Source: Methanosarcina sp. UBA293 (GTDB lineage Archaea > Halobacteriota > Methanosarcinia > Methanosarcinales > Methanosarcinaceae). From it: a DNA stretch of 64,000 nt. The position numbers were made by a program, and so were the translations under genes. Within the stretch, counting starts at the first letter, position 1. Each line of letters begins with the position of its first letter. The notes under the pieces were generated by a model. It was not told where the DNA came from. It made no database searches and saw only the letters and a list, made by a program, of their open reading frames with translations. Of this stretch, positions 1-10,132 are shown piece after piece. The DNA lies in contig DALS01000050.1 in NCBI GenBank assembly GCA_002499445.1, forward strand, positions 1 through 64,000. Reading direction: 5' to 3'.

Positions 1-855
1 CACGCAGCCGAACACCTGACAAGAGACACTGTATGGGTTATGCAGAAGATCTTTGGCTCCGGTGCAGATGGTGTCAACTTCGACACAACGGCCGCAGCAG
101 GAGATGCTGACATGTATGGTACGCTCCATGCTATCGAAGCGCTTAGAAAAGAGTTCCCTGATATGTACATTGAAGCAGGCATGGCAGGAGAATGTGTACT
201 CGGTATGCATGGAAACCTCCAGTATGACGGTGTTACCCTTGCAGGACTCTGGCCGCACCAGCAGGCACCTCTGATTGCAAAAGCAGGAGCAAGCGTTTTC
301 GGGCCAGTGTGCAATACCAACACCAGCAAGACCTCAGCCTGGAACCTTGCCAGGGCAGTTACCTTCATGAAGGCAGCTGTCAAAGCTTCTCCAATTCCCT
401 GTCATGTTGACATGGGTATGGGTGTGGGCGGAATCCCAATGCTTGAGACTCCTCCAATTGATGCTGTTACAAGGGCAAGCAAAGCAATGGTCGAGATTGC
501 AGGCGTAGACGGCATATAGATCGGGGTCGGCGACCCACTGGGTATGCCGATCTCCCACATAATGGCTTCAGGTATGACAGGTATCAGAGCTGCAGGCGAT
601 CTTGTTGCAAGAATGCAGTTCTCAAAGAACATGCGCATAGGCGAAGCCAAGGAATACGTTGCAAAGAAACTCGGAGTTGACACCATGGATCTCTCAGACG
701 AATACGTTATGCGTGAACTTCGTGAAGAGCTCGATATCGGTGTCATAACCTCAGTCCCTGGAGCTGCAAAAGGAATTGCTGCAAAAATGAACATCGAAAA
801 GTTGCTCGATATAAAGATTAATTCCTGCAACCTTTTCAGAAAACAGATAGCGTAA
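1..855 (+). CDS. mtbB: Dimethylamine:corrinoid methyltransferase MtbB, C-terminal part, with in-frame UAG pyrrolysine codon
   Basis: The reading frame is open from base 1 to a TAA at 853-855, except for one TAG at 517-519. Coding similarity continues across the TAG without a frame change (..[20 protein letters not shown]..), so the TAG is best read as pyrrolysine. Exactly 111 residues follow it. In the MtbB family the pyrrolysine is residue 356 of 467, also leaving 111, while MtmB and MttB carry it elsewhere, so dimethylamine methyltransferase is the best match. The enzyme moves a methyl group from dimethylamine to its corrinoid protein in the cytoplasm, feeding methanogenesis. The 5' part, roughly 180 codons, lies outside the window. 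Automatic gene calling would split this into a false gene ending at 519 and a false start at 544. Family recalled from memory; no search was run. Confidence 0.95.
518..553 (+). promoter_or_regulatory. Stem-loop beginning at the pyrrolysine UAG
   Basis: Bases 518-524 (AGATCGG, starting on the A of the UAG) pair perfectly with 547-553 (CCGATCT). Inside, 525-528 can pair with 532-535 around a GGC triloop. A structure directly 3' of the UAG has been proposed as a PYLIS element for mtmB. Whether this one does anything is inference. Confidence 0.4.
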
Positions 856-858
856 GAA

Positions 859-882
859 GAATTCAGCTGACAGGCTGAATTC
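859..882 (+). terminator. Hairpin directly after mtbB
   Basis: A perfect 9-bp stem (GAATTCAGC / GCTGAATTC) with a 6-base loop starts 4 bases after the mtbB stop codon. It is probably a 3' end or mRNA-stabilising hairpin. Confidence 0.55.
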
Positions 883-970
883 ATTTCATAGCAGGGAGAA
901 ATAAGTGCAGCCCTAAAAGAACAGACCTGAAGAAATCCAGACCTGACAGTTTCAGACCTGAAGAAATCTG

Positions 971-995
971 AGCCTGCCGAAAGCAGGCTAAAAAG
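971..995 (+). terminator. Second hairpin in the mtbB 3' region
   Basis: AGCCTGC (971-977) and GCAGGCT (983-989) form a 7-bp stem with a CGAAA loop, followed by an A/T-rich run. It follows a short imprecise direct repeat (cagacctgaagaaatc, near 936 and 954). Confidence 0.5.
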
Positions 996-1235
996 ATTTT
1001 ATTCAGGCTGATTGTGGGTCTGGAGACTCTTCCTTTATAGAACAGCGACTTCCCTGTTGTTGTTTTTATTTTTTACAGCCATTCAAAAAAGGATTGAAAC
1101 ATTAGGACACAAACTCAACAGCATCTGTGATGATTGTGAACGAATGCTTTTCGGAAAAATTCTTACCTTCCACTTAAATATATAAATCAAAAGTGTTTTA
1201 TGAAAAATAAACTGTTATTCCTATTTCTTATGTTC

Positions 1236-1781
1236 TTATTCCGTAGTCATTCCATCAAATTTCTCAGTGCTGGCTTCAGCTTCTTTCTTTGTGGCGAACA
1301 CGATTTGATCTTTATGACGCGGTGGAGAATAGATTGTATAGAGTTTTAAAGAGCCCGTTTTCGAAGTGTTGATTATATTATGCTGGGCGCCCGCAGGTAC
1401 AATCACCGCAGATCCTGTACCTATCTTATACTCGTTACCATTAATTATGCACTTTCCCTGCCCTTCCTCAATACGGAAAAACTGGTCACCATCCTTATGT
1501 ATCTCCACTCCAATTTCTTCTCCAGGCTTGAGGCTCATAAGTGCCAATTGGCTATGTTTCGCAGTGTAGAGTATCTTGCGGAAATTGTTATTTTCCAGAG
1601 TGGCTTTTTCGATATCAATAGAATATCCTTTCAATTTATTTCCGGCCGTGTCTGCCTTCTTTTCACCTGCATTCGATGTTTCTTTAGCGCTTATTGCCAC
1701 TACTCCCACTGACAGTAGAAAACAAACTGCCAGTAAAATAGCCAGCGTTTTTTTTATTCTGTCTGAAATTTGTTTTCCCAT
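1236..1781 (-). CDS. Secreted or membrane-anchored cupin-domain protein
   Basis: The 181-residue protein has an N-terminal hydrophobic segment (about 12-32) that reads as a signal peptide or anchor, then a single cupin barrel. The first cupin motif is seen at H95-K-D-G-D-Q100 with E105, and the second at P129-A-G-A-Q-H134. H95, Q100 and H134 are candidate metal ligands; the usual second His of the first motif is replaced. The start is supported by a GTGGGGT ribosome site at about 1789-1795. The cupin fold is well supported. Substrate and role are unknown; extracytoplasmic small-molecule binding is a guess. It stands alone, convergent with mtbB. Confidence 0.8.
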   Translation of the reverse strand: MGKQISDRIKKTLAILLAVCFLLSVGVVAISAKETSNAGEKKADTAGNKLKGYSIDIEKATLENNNFRKILYTAKHSQLALMSLKPGEEIGVEIHKDGDQFFRIEEGQGKCIINGNEYKIGTGSAVIVPAGAQHNIINTSKTGSLKLYTIYSPPRHKDQIVFATKKEAEASTEKFDGMTTE

Positions 1782-1795
1782 TATTTATACCCCAC

Positions 1796-2816
1796 AATTT
1801 TACTTAATGGATACAATTTAGACAATTCAGTTTTCAATTTAGACTATTGTTTTTAATCCACTCTCTTCCGACACATGTACCATTTAAATATTTTTTACCA
1901 AATTATTATCTATAATTTTTTAAATAGTTTATTAATGGCAAGCCCAATCTCCATTTTATGTGCTGACGACTTATGCCGGTAAGAGTGGTTCTAATTGTAT
2001 CATCAGGGGATTATCATGAAGAAATATAATCACTAACGAAATATAAATAAGAAACCAATAGATATTAAAAGTAGAGATTATCCTGTCAAGCCTCAACAAA
2101 GATTTATTTAATAACAAAATTTCTCACAACTATTCATATTATTCTCATAACTCTACTATTTAAATTCCACTTGTTTACTCAGTATGGCAACAGCTTAAAA
2201 CTTCAATGTTATCTTGTCTGTCTGTTTGACACTTGTTAATTTACACAAGAAAAATTTAATAAAGGTTGAAAAAGAGTGGCCTGGTTAACAAGTCTCAGGG
2301 AAATTCAAGCAGTTAAGGGAAAAATCAAGCAGTTAACTCTGAGAATTACTATATAAGTTTTCAAACTTATTCTATTTATATTGTTTTCAGTTAGCTTGTT
2401 CTGAGATCTCCATTTTTTATCATTGCATCCAACCAGCTTCGAAATATTTATATGCTATTAAGTGCTTCTACCTATTAGTAAATCAAATTTACTTGATTTG
2501 CTCTGTAATGTGCCATATTAAATCTCCGAAATTCTGTAGACTCCTGACTTAATTTGCCTTTGAACCTCCATTATTTTTTCTTTTTTCTTTTTGTAACTTC
2601 TTTTTCTTTAATTAAAACAGGCTCAGGTTCCTTCCCTGCAGCCCAAGGTTTATTAGCTGTTACGATAATTATGCAGGGATTCAATGTTTTTCACTCAGAC
2701 CTTTTTAAAAAGGCTTGGTCGATAAAATAAATTGTGTAGAGAATTCAAAGCTTTTTCAACGTTTTTCGTTTAAGTCTTTTTCAAAAAGGCTTTTGCTTGT
2801 AATTCTGGTGAGAGAT
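1796..2816. other. Long A/T-rich intergenic region and lysS leader
   Basis: I see no convincing gene here. It includes a TATA-like stretch near 2445-2455 (atatttatat), an inverted repeat CCCTGCA/TGCAGGG (2634-2640 and 2672-2678), a perfect 14-bp palindrome CCTTTTTAAAAAGG (2700-2713) and an imperfect second copy of its right half near 2777-2795. The last two lie in what is probably the lysS 5' leader. Confidence 0.5.
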
Positions 2817-4430
2817 ATGGCTGATACAATTCACTGGGCAGATGTCATAGCTGAAGACGTGTTAAAAAAGACTGGCAAACATCTTGTTGCCACAGGCATC
2901 ACTCCGTCAGGACACATCCATATAGGTAACATGAGAGAAGTCGTGACTGCCGATGCTGCTTATAGAGCTTTGATTGATAAAGGAGCAGATGCCGACTTTA
3001 TCTATATAGCTGATAACTATGATCCCTTGCGCAAGGTTTACCCTTTCCTTCCTGAGAGTTATGCCAAGCATGTGGGGAAACCTATATCCGAGATTCCCTG
3101 CCCCTGCGGAGATTGCGCAAATTATGCTGAGCATTTCCTGAAGCCTTTTCTGGAAGCTCTAAATTGCCTGGGCATTAATCCTCAGGTTTACAGAGCAGAT
3201 CAAATGTACAGGACAGGAAAATATACAGAAGCAATAAAGACCTCCCTTGTTAAAAGAGACGCCATCGCGAAAATTCTCGAAGAGGTTTCAGGAAAAACCG
3301 TAGCATCAGATTGGAATCCGTTTAATCCCAGGTGCAATCAGTGCGGGAAAATTACAACGACAAAGGTCACGGGTTTTGATCTGGAGGCTGAGACTGTAGA
3401 CTATGTCTGTGCATGCGGTCATTCCGGAACCGTACCCATGGCGGGGGGGGGGAAGCTCACCTGGCGTGTAGACTGGCCTGCTCGCTGGGCGGTTTTAGGG
3501 GTGACAATCGAACCTTTTGGAAAAGACCATGCTTCAAGAGGCGGTTCTTACGATACCGGAAAAAGAATAGTAAAAGAAATTTTCGGGCATGAACCTCCAT
3601 ATCCCATTGTCTATGAGTGGATAATGCTTGGAAAGCAAGGGGCAATGTCTTCTTCTACAGGGGTTGTTATCTCGATTTCAGACATGCTTGAGGTTGTGCC
3701 TCCTGAGGTTCTTCGCTACCTGATTATCCGCACAAAACCTGAAAAGCATATTCAATTCGACCCAAGACAGCCACTTCTCAACCTTGTAGACGAATATGAG
3801 CGGCTCAGGGCACAGTTCAGGGAGAATGATCCTTCGCTAGGGGATTTTCAAAAGAGGGTTTATGAGCTTTCCAGGGCAACAGGCATTTGCCAGTCTGAAG
3901 TTCCTTTCAAGCAGATGGTAACTATCTATCAGGTCGCAAGGGGAGATTTTGACCAGATCCTGAAAATCGTAAAGCGCTCAGGCTTTTCAATTGAAGATAA
4001 TAAGTGTATAAAGGAACTTGCAGATAACGTCTCTAAATGGCTTGAGCTCTATGCTCCCCCATTTGCTAAATTTAGCGTAAAAGAGAAGGTGCCTGTGCAA
4101 GCTGCAACCCTATCCGAGCTTCAGAGAGCCTTTCTTTCAGCTTTTGCAGCTCTTATTGAAGCTAAAGGAAAAATCAGTGGAGAAGAATACCACATGTTAG
4201 TCTATTCTGCAAAAGACGAAGGCTCGGAACTGAACAGGCAGATTGCAGAAAAGCTGAGCACTTCGGCTCCGCAGGTGGACCCTAAAGAGCTTTTCAAAGC
4301 AATCTATATTTCACTCCTCGGGCAGAGCTCAGGTCCCAAAGCCGGGTGGTTCTTATCTTCGTTTGATAAGGAATTCCTAGTAGAAAGATTTGAAGAAGCT
4401 TCAGCTTATAGCCCTGAAAAACACGCATAA
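2817..4430 (+). CDS. lysS: Lysyl-tRNA synthetase, class I
   Basis: Charges tRNA-Lys with lysine in the cytoplasm. The 537-residue protein shows the class I signature HIHIGN (33-38) and a KMSKS-like MSSST motif near 276-280, so it is the class I enzyme rather than the class II one typical of bacteria. Two Cys pairs (C-x2-C near 179-182 and C-x-C near 201-203) suggest a zinc-binding insert. I chose the ATG at 2817 because the protein then begins [10 protein letters not shown] and has a GGTGAG site just upstream; an upstream TTG at 2715 adds 34 residues that look like leader sequence. A run of ten G (3443-3452) lies inside the gene but the frame stays open. Methanosarcina typically carry both LysRS classes; only this one is in the window. 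Confidence 0.95.
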   Translation: MADTIHWADVIAEDVLKKTGKHLVATGITPSGHIHIGNMREVVTADAAYRALIDKGADADFIYIADNYDPLRKVYPFLPESYAKHVGKPISEIPCPCGDCANYAEHFLKPFLEALNCLGINPQVYRADQMYRTGKYTEAIKTSLVKRDAIAKILEEVSGKTVASDWNPFNPRCNQCGKITTTKVTGFDLEAETVDYVCACGHSGTVPMAGGGKLTWRVDWPARWAVLGVTIEPFGKDHASRGGSYDTGKRIVKEIFGHEPPYPIVYEWIMLGKQGAMSSSTGVVISISDMLEVVPPEVLRYLIIRTKPEKHIQFDPRQPLLNLVDEYERLRAQFRENDPSLGDFQKRVYELSRATGICQSEVPFKQMVTIYQVARGDFDQILKIVKRSGFSIEDNKCIKELADNVSKWLELYAPPFAKFSVKEKVPVQAATLSELQRAFLSAFAALIEAKGKISGEEYHMLVYSAKDEGSELNRQIAEKLSTSAPQVDPKELFKAIYISLLGQSSGPKAGWFLSSFDKEFLVERFEEASAYSPEKHA

Positions 4431-4432
4431 AC

Positions 4433-5128
4433 ATGATAAATCGTAACATGGATAAACCGGATATTCATAACCTTACAGTTTCGCAGGCAGGTTCTATGAA
4501 GGATCATTTTCTTGTCTGGGACAGGGAATATGCCCACATGAAATGGGGAGGGCCTGCGCCTGTAAGGGATATCCAGGCTCAACTTCTGCCCGGAGCTAAG
4601 ATTCTTGATGCAGGCTCAGGAAATGGCAGATACCTTGGGGAACTTGCAAGATATTATGATGCAATTGGAATTGATATTTCTTTGACTGCCCTTAACGGTT
4701 CCAGAACTCAACTTGCAAGAAGTAACAGGTTTGCCGAACACCTTGGGGCAAGTATTCTGGATCTTCCCTTCAAGCCCTGTGTTTTCGACGGAATTCTCTG
4801 TTATGGGGTACTTCAACACCTCTTCAAAGAAGAAAGGGAATCTGCTGTCAAAGAATTCTTTTATATACTTCAGGACGGCGGTTTAATCTTTTTTGAGGCT
4901 TTCGGCTGTGAAGATATGCGCTGTGGGGGAGAAGCTTCAATCCCTTTTGAAGAAAGGACTTTTGCCCGACAAAATGGAATAATTTACCATTATTTTACGA
5001 AAAAAGAGGTTAAGGTACTTTTTAAGGAATTTGATGTTATCAGGCTAGAAGATGTAATAAAAGAAAAAACTTTCAGGGGAAAAACTTATAGAAGACATTT
5101 GTTAAGAGGAATTTTCCGAAAGCCTTGA
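4433..5128 (+). CDS. Class I SAM-dependent methyltransferase
   Basis: 231 residues with a typical Rossmann methyltransferase core: motif I ILDAGSGNGRYL (57-68), motif II GIDIS (about 79), and the post-motif region ILDLPF / DGILCYGVLQHL. The N-terminal WDREYAHMKWGG and the general layout resemble methyltransferase type 11 proteins, some of which modify tRNA wobble uridines (Trm9-like), but the substrate cannot be read from sequence. It starts 2 bases after the lysS stop, so it is probably co-transcribed with lysS; that fits a translation-related role but does not prove it. The alternative start at 4448 is equally possible. Confidence 0.8.
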   Translation: MINRNMDKPDIHNLTVSQAGSMKDHFLVWDREYAHMKWGGPAPVRDIQAQLLPGAKILDAGSGNGRYLGELARYYDAIGIDISLTALNGSRTQLARSNRFAEHLGASILDLPFKPCVFDGILCYGVLQHLFKEERESAVKEFFYILQDGGLIFFEAFGCEDMRCGGEASIPFEERTFARQNGIIYHYFTKKEVKVLFKEFDVIRLEDVIKEKTFRGKTYRRHLLRGIFRKP

Positions 5129-5180
5129 GGTTATTTTCTTTGTAAACCTTAAATTCAATGATTACCTTACCTGTTTACTG

Positions 5181-5438
5181 TCACACAAAGGCTATTTTCA
5201 GATAATTCAGTGCAATTATAACAAGCGCTCCTAAGATGCCTCCTATTGCACAGACAAGAATTGCCACCCAGGTGATCGCGATTTTAAGTCCAAAAAAAAC
5301 TTTAGCCGCGAGCAGGACTAAGACCCCAAGTACTGCATTTATTGCAAGGCTGGTTGCAGTCTTTAGGGCTTTATATAGAACGAAAGCCAATGCAATTGCC
5401 AGAACCAGTACTAAAATCTCTATGATTTCAACTACCAT
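5181..5438 (-). CDS. Small BofA-like membrane protein
   Basis: 85 residues, almost entirely hydrophobic, with about three membrane segments. The central NAVLGVLVLLAAKVFFGLKI pattern resembles the pro-sigmaK processing inhibitor BofA family, which is also found in archaea where there is no sigma factor. Its archaeal role is unknown. It is a single gene, convergent with the methyltransferase. Confidence 0.65.
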   Translation of the reverse strand: MVVEIIEILVLVLAIALAFVLYKALKTATSLAINAVLGVLVLLAAKVFFGLKIAITWVAILVCAIGGILGALVIIALNYLKIAFV

Positions 5439-5632
5439 AAGTTATAATTAGGATCTCAACTTATTTATAATTATCACTGAGTGTTATAATATAGGAATGT
5501 TTCAATAAAGTTATGGTGTGTAAATGCTGTACTTAAGGCCTGGTCAGGACTCCTGAGGACTTTTCTTTCAAAAATAAGGGTAACAAAACCTTATAGATCT
5601 TAAAGCTCTTATTACACTCCCAGGTTTTTTCC

Positions 5633-6091
5633 TTAGAGCATCTGAATAAACTCCGTGAGATATTTTTTTAGTGAGGTTTTATCAGAGTAAGCCTTTGCTT
5701 CAAGTAAAGGGCTCGAATTTCCCAATAACATTGCCGAAACGGTTGCATTTGGGCTGTAAAGGCAGAGTACTGGAATTCCTTGGACAAGCGCCCTGCAAAT
5801 CTCATAACCCACTCCTGTCGAGGGCACCGTCACTTCTGCAATCAGGGCTTCGCTTTTTACAAGCAAATCCAGGTCCCTGGCATAAATCTCTTCTTCTGTC
5901 ATTCTTATTTCTACTTTTTCCAGTTCAGGATCGGCGACGTGCCAGCTGAGCACTTCAGCCCCTGCTTCTTCCAGGGTATCAAACATAAACCTGTACGTCT
6001 CAAGCAGCTGCCTTCCTCCACGAATCGAGCCAGACAGAAAAATTTTGGGGCTTCGCTTTTCCAGATCCATCATTTTCTCTATATTTTCCAT
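5633..6091 (-). CDS. Nucleoside 2-deoxyribosyltransferase / 2'-deoxynucleotide N-hydrolase family protein
   Basis: 152 residues. The motifs FLSGSIRGG (about 18-26), the WHVADPE segment, RDLDLL and [13 protein letters not shown] match the Rcl/DNPH1-like branch, which cleaves the N-glycosidic bond of deoxynucleoside monophosphates; the Glu in GVGYE is the expected catalytic residue. It lies 41 bases downstream of the U32 gene on the same strand and probably shares its transcript. The actual substrate is inferred from the family. Confidence 0.75.
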   Translation of the reverse strand: MENIEKMMDLEKRSPKIFLSGSIRGGRQLLETYRFMFDTLEEAGAEVLSWHVADPELEKVEIRMTEEEIYARDLDLLVKSEALIAEVTVPSTGVGYEICRALVQGIPVLCLYSPNATVSAMLLGNSSPLLEAKAYSDKTSLKKYLTEFIQML

Positions 6092-6132
6092 GTCCCTTCA
6101 CCTTTTAATCGGTTTTTCCGCAGCCCTGGCTT

Positions 6133-8694
6133 TTACTGTACACCCCTGAAATAATGTCCTGTAGTAAAGCCCTTTCCAAATTTTTCACAGCTTTCATGTT
6201 CCTTTTTTCTCTCAAAATAAGCATCAATAGCATTCCTATAGGCCTGGGTTACTCTTCTTATCTCATCTGGACTTTCCATTCCCAGAGTTTCAACCCTGAG
6301 ACTTGAAATCCCACTTTCAAGGATTTCAGGAACGTATTCAAGCATGCAAAGCGACCTTGAGTTAAGGATATGCATCCTGCATTCATAGTCCATGAGCAGG
6401 GGGAACTCGTAGTTTTTCTCGTCTACCAGTGTAAACTTTCCTGATCTGCACGGGGCACTACATTGCCCTTTACTATCTCCGAGCAGCCCGCCTGTAAGGC
6501 AATGTTCGGATTCCATAAGTTCAAGCCTTCCATGGACGATACATTCTGCAGGCCCGTATGATGCAACGCTTTTTAATTCCTCAAGGGTTAGTTCCGGAGA
6601 AATTACAACCATCTGAGCTCCTTCATGCAAAAGAAGAGCAGAAGTGTGGCTGTTAAAGATATTCAGAGGACTGTCCGCAATAAATGGAATATTCTCGGCT
6701 TTTGCGAGACCAAGGGTTCCCAGGTTTGAAACAAGGGCGCCGTCAGCTCCAAGTTCCTTTACCCGAGAAAAAGTTTTTTCCACGGACTTCATTTCGGAAT
6801 CTTTCACGACCTTTGGGGTACTAAAATAAATTTTCTTGCCTACTTTTTGCGTTTCCGCGACAGCCATCTCAAAAACGGCTTCAAGCCTTTTTACCGAGCT
6901 CTCTTTTTGCCCTGCGATTTCCGGCCTTCTAAAAAGCCCTTCGCCGAAATAGATTCTATCGGCTCCACCTTCAAGCGCCTCTTCAAGTTCTTCAAGGGAA
7001 TAAACAGAAACTGAGAGTAGGGGACGCATCGGAGTATTTTCTTGAATGGTTTCTTCTGCTTTCTTTCCTGTCTTTTCTTCTGTCTTTTGTCCTATTCTTT
7101 CTCCGGATTCGAAGAATTGCAGATTCTCAAGAGGTTTTCGCTTCCATCTGGAGATCCGCAGGTTTTCAAGCTGTTCTATTGCTTTTGTCCTTAGTTCGTT
7201 CAACTGCCCCACAGGAATAAAAACATCCTTTTCCATGGAGACATGAAGTTCAGCTGCTTCAAAAAGAGTGTTTCCAAGTTTTGAAAGTTGTTTTTCGATT
7301 TGGGCCTTCGAAGTTGGTTGCTTTTTTGCCTTCTCGACTATATACTCGGATTCAATTGTTACTGCGTTTGAATCCCTGTCTTTTATCTCAAACTTGATAG
7401 GTTTTCCCAATGTAATAGTTGCCGTGATAAATACAGGGATCTTAGGTCTTAAATCCCCGGATTCGCTTTCTTTTCTCAGGGAATCCATAAGCTTTTTGTC
7501 ATATGTTCTGTACACCGTGCTTCCTGATTGGACCTTTGAATCAAAAGGAATCTCTATTATATCTCCTGTTTGTGCACTGTATATCTGGCCCTTTCTGGTA
7601 TACATTGAGGATATGATTTTTCCTTTATCTTCGGGACTGAGTTCTGCACTTTCAACCATTATCCCAGCTCCCGCGCTAAGAGCCAGTGAAAGTCTTACGC
7701 GGATACGTTTTGAGTGTGAGTCATACCCTATAATTGTACCTGCTGGGATTCCACGGTTTTGAGGACTTTCCCTGCTCATAAGCTCCAAGCGTGGATTTTC
7801 AAAAAAGTACCCCTGAGTAAAACCTCTGTTAAAAAGCTGGGTTAAGGCTTCCTGCTCTTCTTCGGAAACAGAATACCCTTCAGGGTTCTCAAGATACCTA
7901 TCAATCAGGCGGCGATAAATCCTGACAACTCCTGCAACATACTCCGGCCTTTTCATTCTTCCTTCGATTTTAAAAGATTCAATCCCGGCTTTTATAAGAG
8001 CTCCCAGACCTGAGGTCGTATTAAGGTCTTTTGGGCTTAAGAGATAGCTTCCGGTTGTTTTGATAGATTTTCCTTCGCAGTATAGCCTGTATTTTTTGCG
8101 GCACGGCTGGGCACAGAACCCTCGATTTCCGCTTCGTCCCCCTATAAGGCTACTCAGGAGACACTGGCCGGAATAAGAAATGCAGAGAGCCCCATGTATG
8201 AAAACCTCGATTTCAGTCCCGGTTTTCTCTCTCATTTGTTTAATCTCTTCAAGCGAGCACTCCCTTGAGAGCACGACCCTCTCTATCCCCAGTTTTTTTG
8301 CAAATTCGACCCCTTCGCTATTATGCAAAGTCATCTGTGTGCTCGCATGCAGCGGAAGATCAGGCAGGTATTTTCTTGCAAGGGAGATAAGCCCGAGATC
8401 CTGAATTATGATTGCATCAGTTCCTATTTGTCTCAGCCAGGAAAGCAACTTAAGGGCGTTTTCTACTTCTTCTTCCTTAAGTAGTGTATTTACGGTTACG
8501 TATACTTTCACACCTCTTAGATGAGCATAATCGATGACTTCTTCAAGCTCTTCCTCTGAAAAGTTTGAGGCATACCCCCGAGCACTGAAAGCCCGGGCTC
8601 CGAGGTACACAGCATCCGCCCCATTTTCTACGGCTGCAACAAAAGCTTCCATACCGCCTGCCGGGGCAAGCAGTTCCGGTTTTTCAGGCTTCAT
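6133..8694 (-). CDS. Peptidase U32 family protein with two TIM-barrel units
   Basis: 853 residues. The first unit begins ELLAPAGGMEAF and carries the U32 signature EVFIHGALCISYSGQC (164-178) with C171, C178, C194 and C198 as likely Fe-S ligands. A middle beta-rich stretch (about 300-460) corresponds to the collagenase-like DUF3656 region. From about 570 a second, shorter U32-like barrel repeats the pattern (SVSVYSLEELEEALEGGADRIYFGE; CIVHGRLELM; GQCSAPCRSG). U32 proteins were called collagenases, but bacterial members RlhA and TrhP hydroxylate rRNA or tRNA, so RNA modification is the likeliest role here. The second barrel has lost part of the signature and may be structural. Confidence 0.85.
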   Translation of the reverse strand: MKPEKPELLAPAGGMEAFVAAVENGADAVYLGARAFSARGYASNFSEEELEEVIDYAHLRGVKVYVTVNTLLKEEEVENALKLLSWLRQIGTDAIIIQDLGLISLARKYLPDLPLHASTQMTLHNSEGVEFAKKLGIERVVLSRECSLEEIKQMREKTGTEIEVFIHGALCISYSGQCLLSSLIGGRSGNRGFCAQPCRKKYRLYCEGKSIKTTGSYLLSPKDLNTTSGLGALIKAGIESFKIEGRMKRPEYVAGVVRIYRRLIDRYLENPEGYSVSEEEQEALTQLFNRGFTQGYFFENPRLELMSRESPQNRGIPAGTIIGYDSHSKRIRVRLSLALSAGAGIMVESAELSPEDKGKIISSMYTRKGQIYSAQTGDIIEIPFDSKVQSGSTVYRTYDKKLMDSLRKESESGDLRPKIPVFITATITLGKPIKFEIKDRDSNAVTIESEYIVEKAKKQPTSKAQIEKQLSKLGNTLFEAAELHVSMEKDVFIPVGQLNELRTKAIEQLENLRISRWKRKPLENLQFFESGERIGQKTEEKTGKKAEETIQENTPMRPLLSVSVYSLEELEEALEGGADRIYFGEGLFRRPEIAGQKESSVKRLEAVFEMAVAETQKVGKKIYFSTPKVVKDSEMKSVEKTFSRVKELGADGALVSNLGTLGLAKAENIPFIADSPLNIFNSHTSALLLHEGAQMVVISPELTLEELKSVASYGPAECIVHGRLELMESEHCLTGGLLGDSKGQCSAPCRSGKFTLVDEKNYEFPLLMDYECRMHILNSRSLCMLEYVPEILESGISSLRVETLGMESPDEIRRVTQAYRNAIDAYFERKKEHESCEKFGKGFTTGHYFRGVQ

Positions 8695-9231
8695 CGAAGA
8701 AATTAGAGAGCCTGCACTTAATTAAACTTTGGCATCCTCTCTCTTTCCTGGAAACCTGAAACTGAAATCATAAGAGGAAGTAATTTCAAAATTCAACTCA
8801 AGCAGGAAGCAAGTATTATTGGCTATTGGGAATTTAAAAATGTTTCAAAAAAGTAATTGTTCCCTTGCATAAGAGTAAGTCTCAAAGGTCAATTCTTCAG
8901 GGTTTTACAGTTTTTATGATGAGCTTTATCATCACTGGTCAACGACCTTGAGATGAATATTTTCACTCCGCTTTCCTTAATTTTATATTCTGTGGCGTTA
9001 TATTTTAGAACGCCTCTTTATCAATAAATATAACTATGAGGCTTGAGGTAAAATGAATAAACAAACAGGATAGAAAGTGATTCGATGGGTGACAAACAAA
9101 CATTTTTTAAAAGTAGGAAATTTCGTTGTTAATAAATCTCAAATGTAAGAACTTATCTAACAAATAGTTCAATTACTGGATTAATAAGACTAAATTTAAC
9201 TGCAAACTAATTATATGGCTGGAGTTACAAA
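8695..9231. other. Intergenic region between divergent genes
   Basis: A/T-rich, no supported gene. It must hold the promoters of the U32 gene (minus) and the NmrA-type gene (plus). A TGATGA/TCATCA inverted repeat lies near 8917-8934. A GGAG site lies just upstream of 9232. Confidence 0.4.
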
Positions 9232-10086
9232 ATGAATATAATATTAGGGGCAACAGGACAGATAGGCTCAATGCTTGTGGATAATCTATTAAATAAAGGT
9301 CAACCTATAAGAGCTGTTGTTAGAGATAGTTTTAAAGCACAAGAATTAAAAACTAAGGGTGTTGAGGTTAGTATTGCAGATTATTTTGATGTAGAAGCCT
9401 TAAAAAAAGCCTTTCAAGAGGGAAGTTCAGTTTTTCTATTAACACCTGAAAACCCTGAGTCTGAGAATTTTATAAATGAAATTCAGATAATCATAGGTAA
9501 TTATAGAGAGGCTATTTTATCATCCAGTGTTACCAAGATTGTTGGTCTGTCTTCGATGGGAGCACAGTACGAATCTGGAACAGGTAATCTGATGGCATCT
9601 TATATGCTGGAACACGCATTTTCTGACCTTGAAATCGAACAGGTTTTTGTCCGACCTTCTTATTATTTTAGTAATTGGCTTGGATATTTAGAATTGGTTA
9701 AGGAACACGGAATCCTGCCAACTTTTTTCCCACCTGAAATGGAGTTGCCTATGATTGCTCCACCAGACGTTGCAAAATTTTTATCGGATGTAATGATCTG
9801 TAAAATTCCAAAAGGAAGAACATATGAGATTACTGGACCCAAAGCCTATACTTCTTTAGATATAGCAAAAATATTTGAAGAGGTATTAAACAGAAGTGTT
9901 GCTTTACAGCAAGTTTTACCTGATGAATGGGAAAGTACACTGATACAGGCAGGGTTCTCAAAAGATGGGGCAAAAAATCTTGCACTTATGACAAAAGCAG
10001 TTATTGAAGGAAAAACTAAAAATGAGACATCTAATCCGGTCTATTTTTCTACAGACTTCGAAAGCTATTTGAAAAATTTTATATAA
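9232..10086 (+). CDS. NmrA-type NAD(P)-binding oxidoreductase-like protein
   Basis: 284 residues with the glycine-rich dinucleotide motif GATGQIGSM at 6-14 and the overall NmrA/atypical short-chain dehydrogenase pattern (RAVVRD, ADYFD, VFLLTP, VRPSYYFSNW). Members reduce quinones or act as NAD(P) redox sensors; the function here is unknown. The gene is visibly more A/T-rich than its neighbours and uses AGA/TTA codons heavily, which suggests transfer from a bacterium. It stands alone, with a hairpin after it. Confidence 0.8.
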   Translation: MNIILGATGQIGSMLVDNLLNKGQPIRAVVRDSFKAQELKTKGVEVSIADYFDVEALKKAFQEGSSVFLLTPENPESENFINEIQIIIGNYREAILSSSVTKIVGLSSMGAQYESGTGNLMASYMLEHAFSDLEIEQVFVRPSYYFSNWLGYLELVKEHGILPTFFPPEMELPMIAPPDVAKFLSDVMICKIPKGRTYEITGPKAYTSLDIAKIFEEVLNRSVALQQVLPDEWESTLIQAGFSKDGAKNLALMTKAVIEGKTKNETSNPVYFSTDFESYLKNFI

Positions 10087-10132
10087 TCTGTTCTACTGAC
10101 GACTAATAGATTACCGGGCGTTGTTGGGTAAA

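Noticed and set aside
7268..7762. 164-codon plus-strand ORF inside the U32 gene
   Set aside because: Antisense shadow of a well-supported gene; no ribosome site.
8900..8990. C/D-box small RNA (ATGATGA motif near 8916)
   Set aside because: No convincing D box or guide arrangement; the motif is half of a simple inverted repeat.
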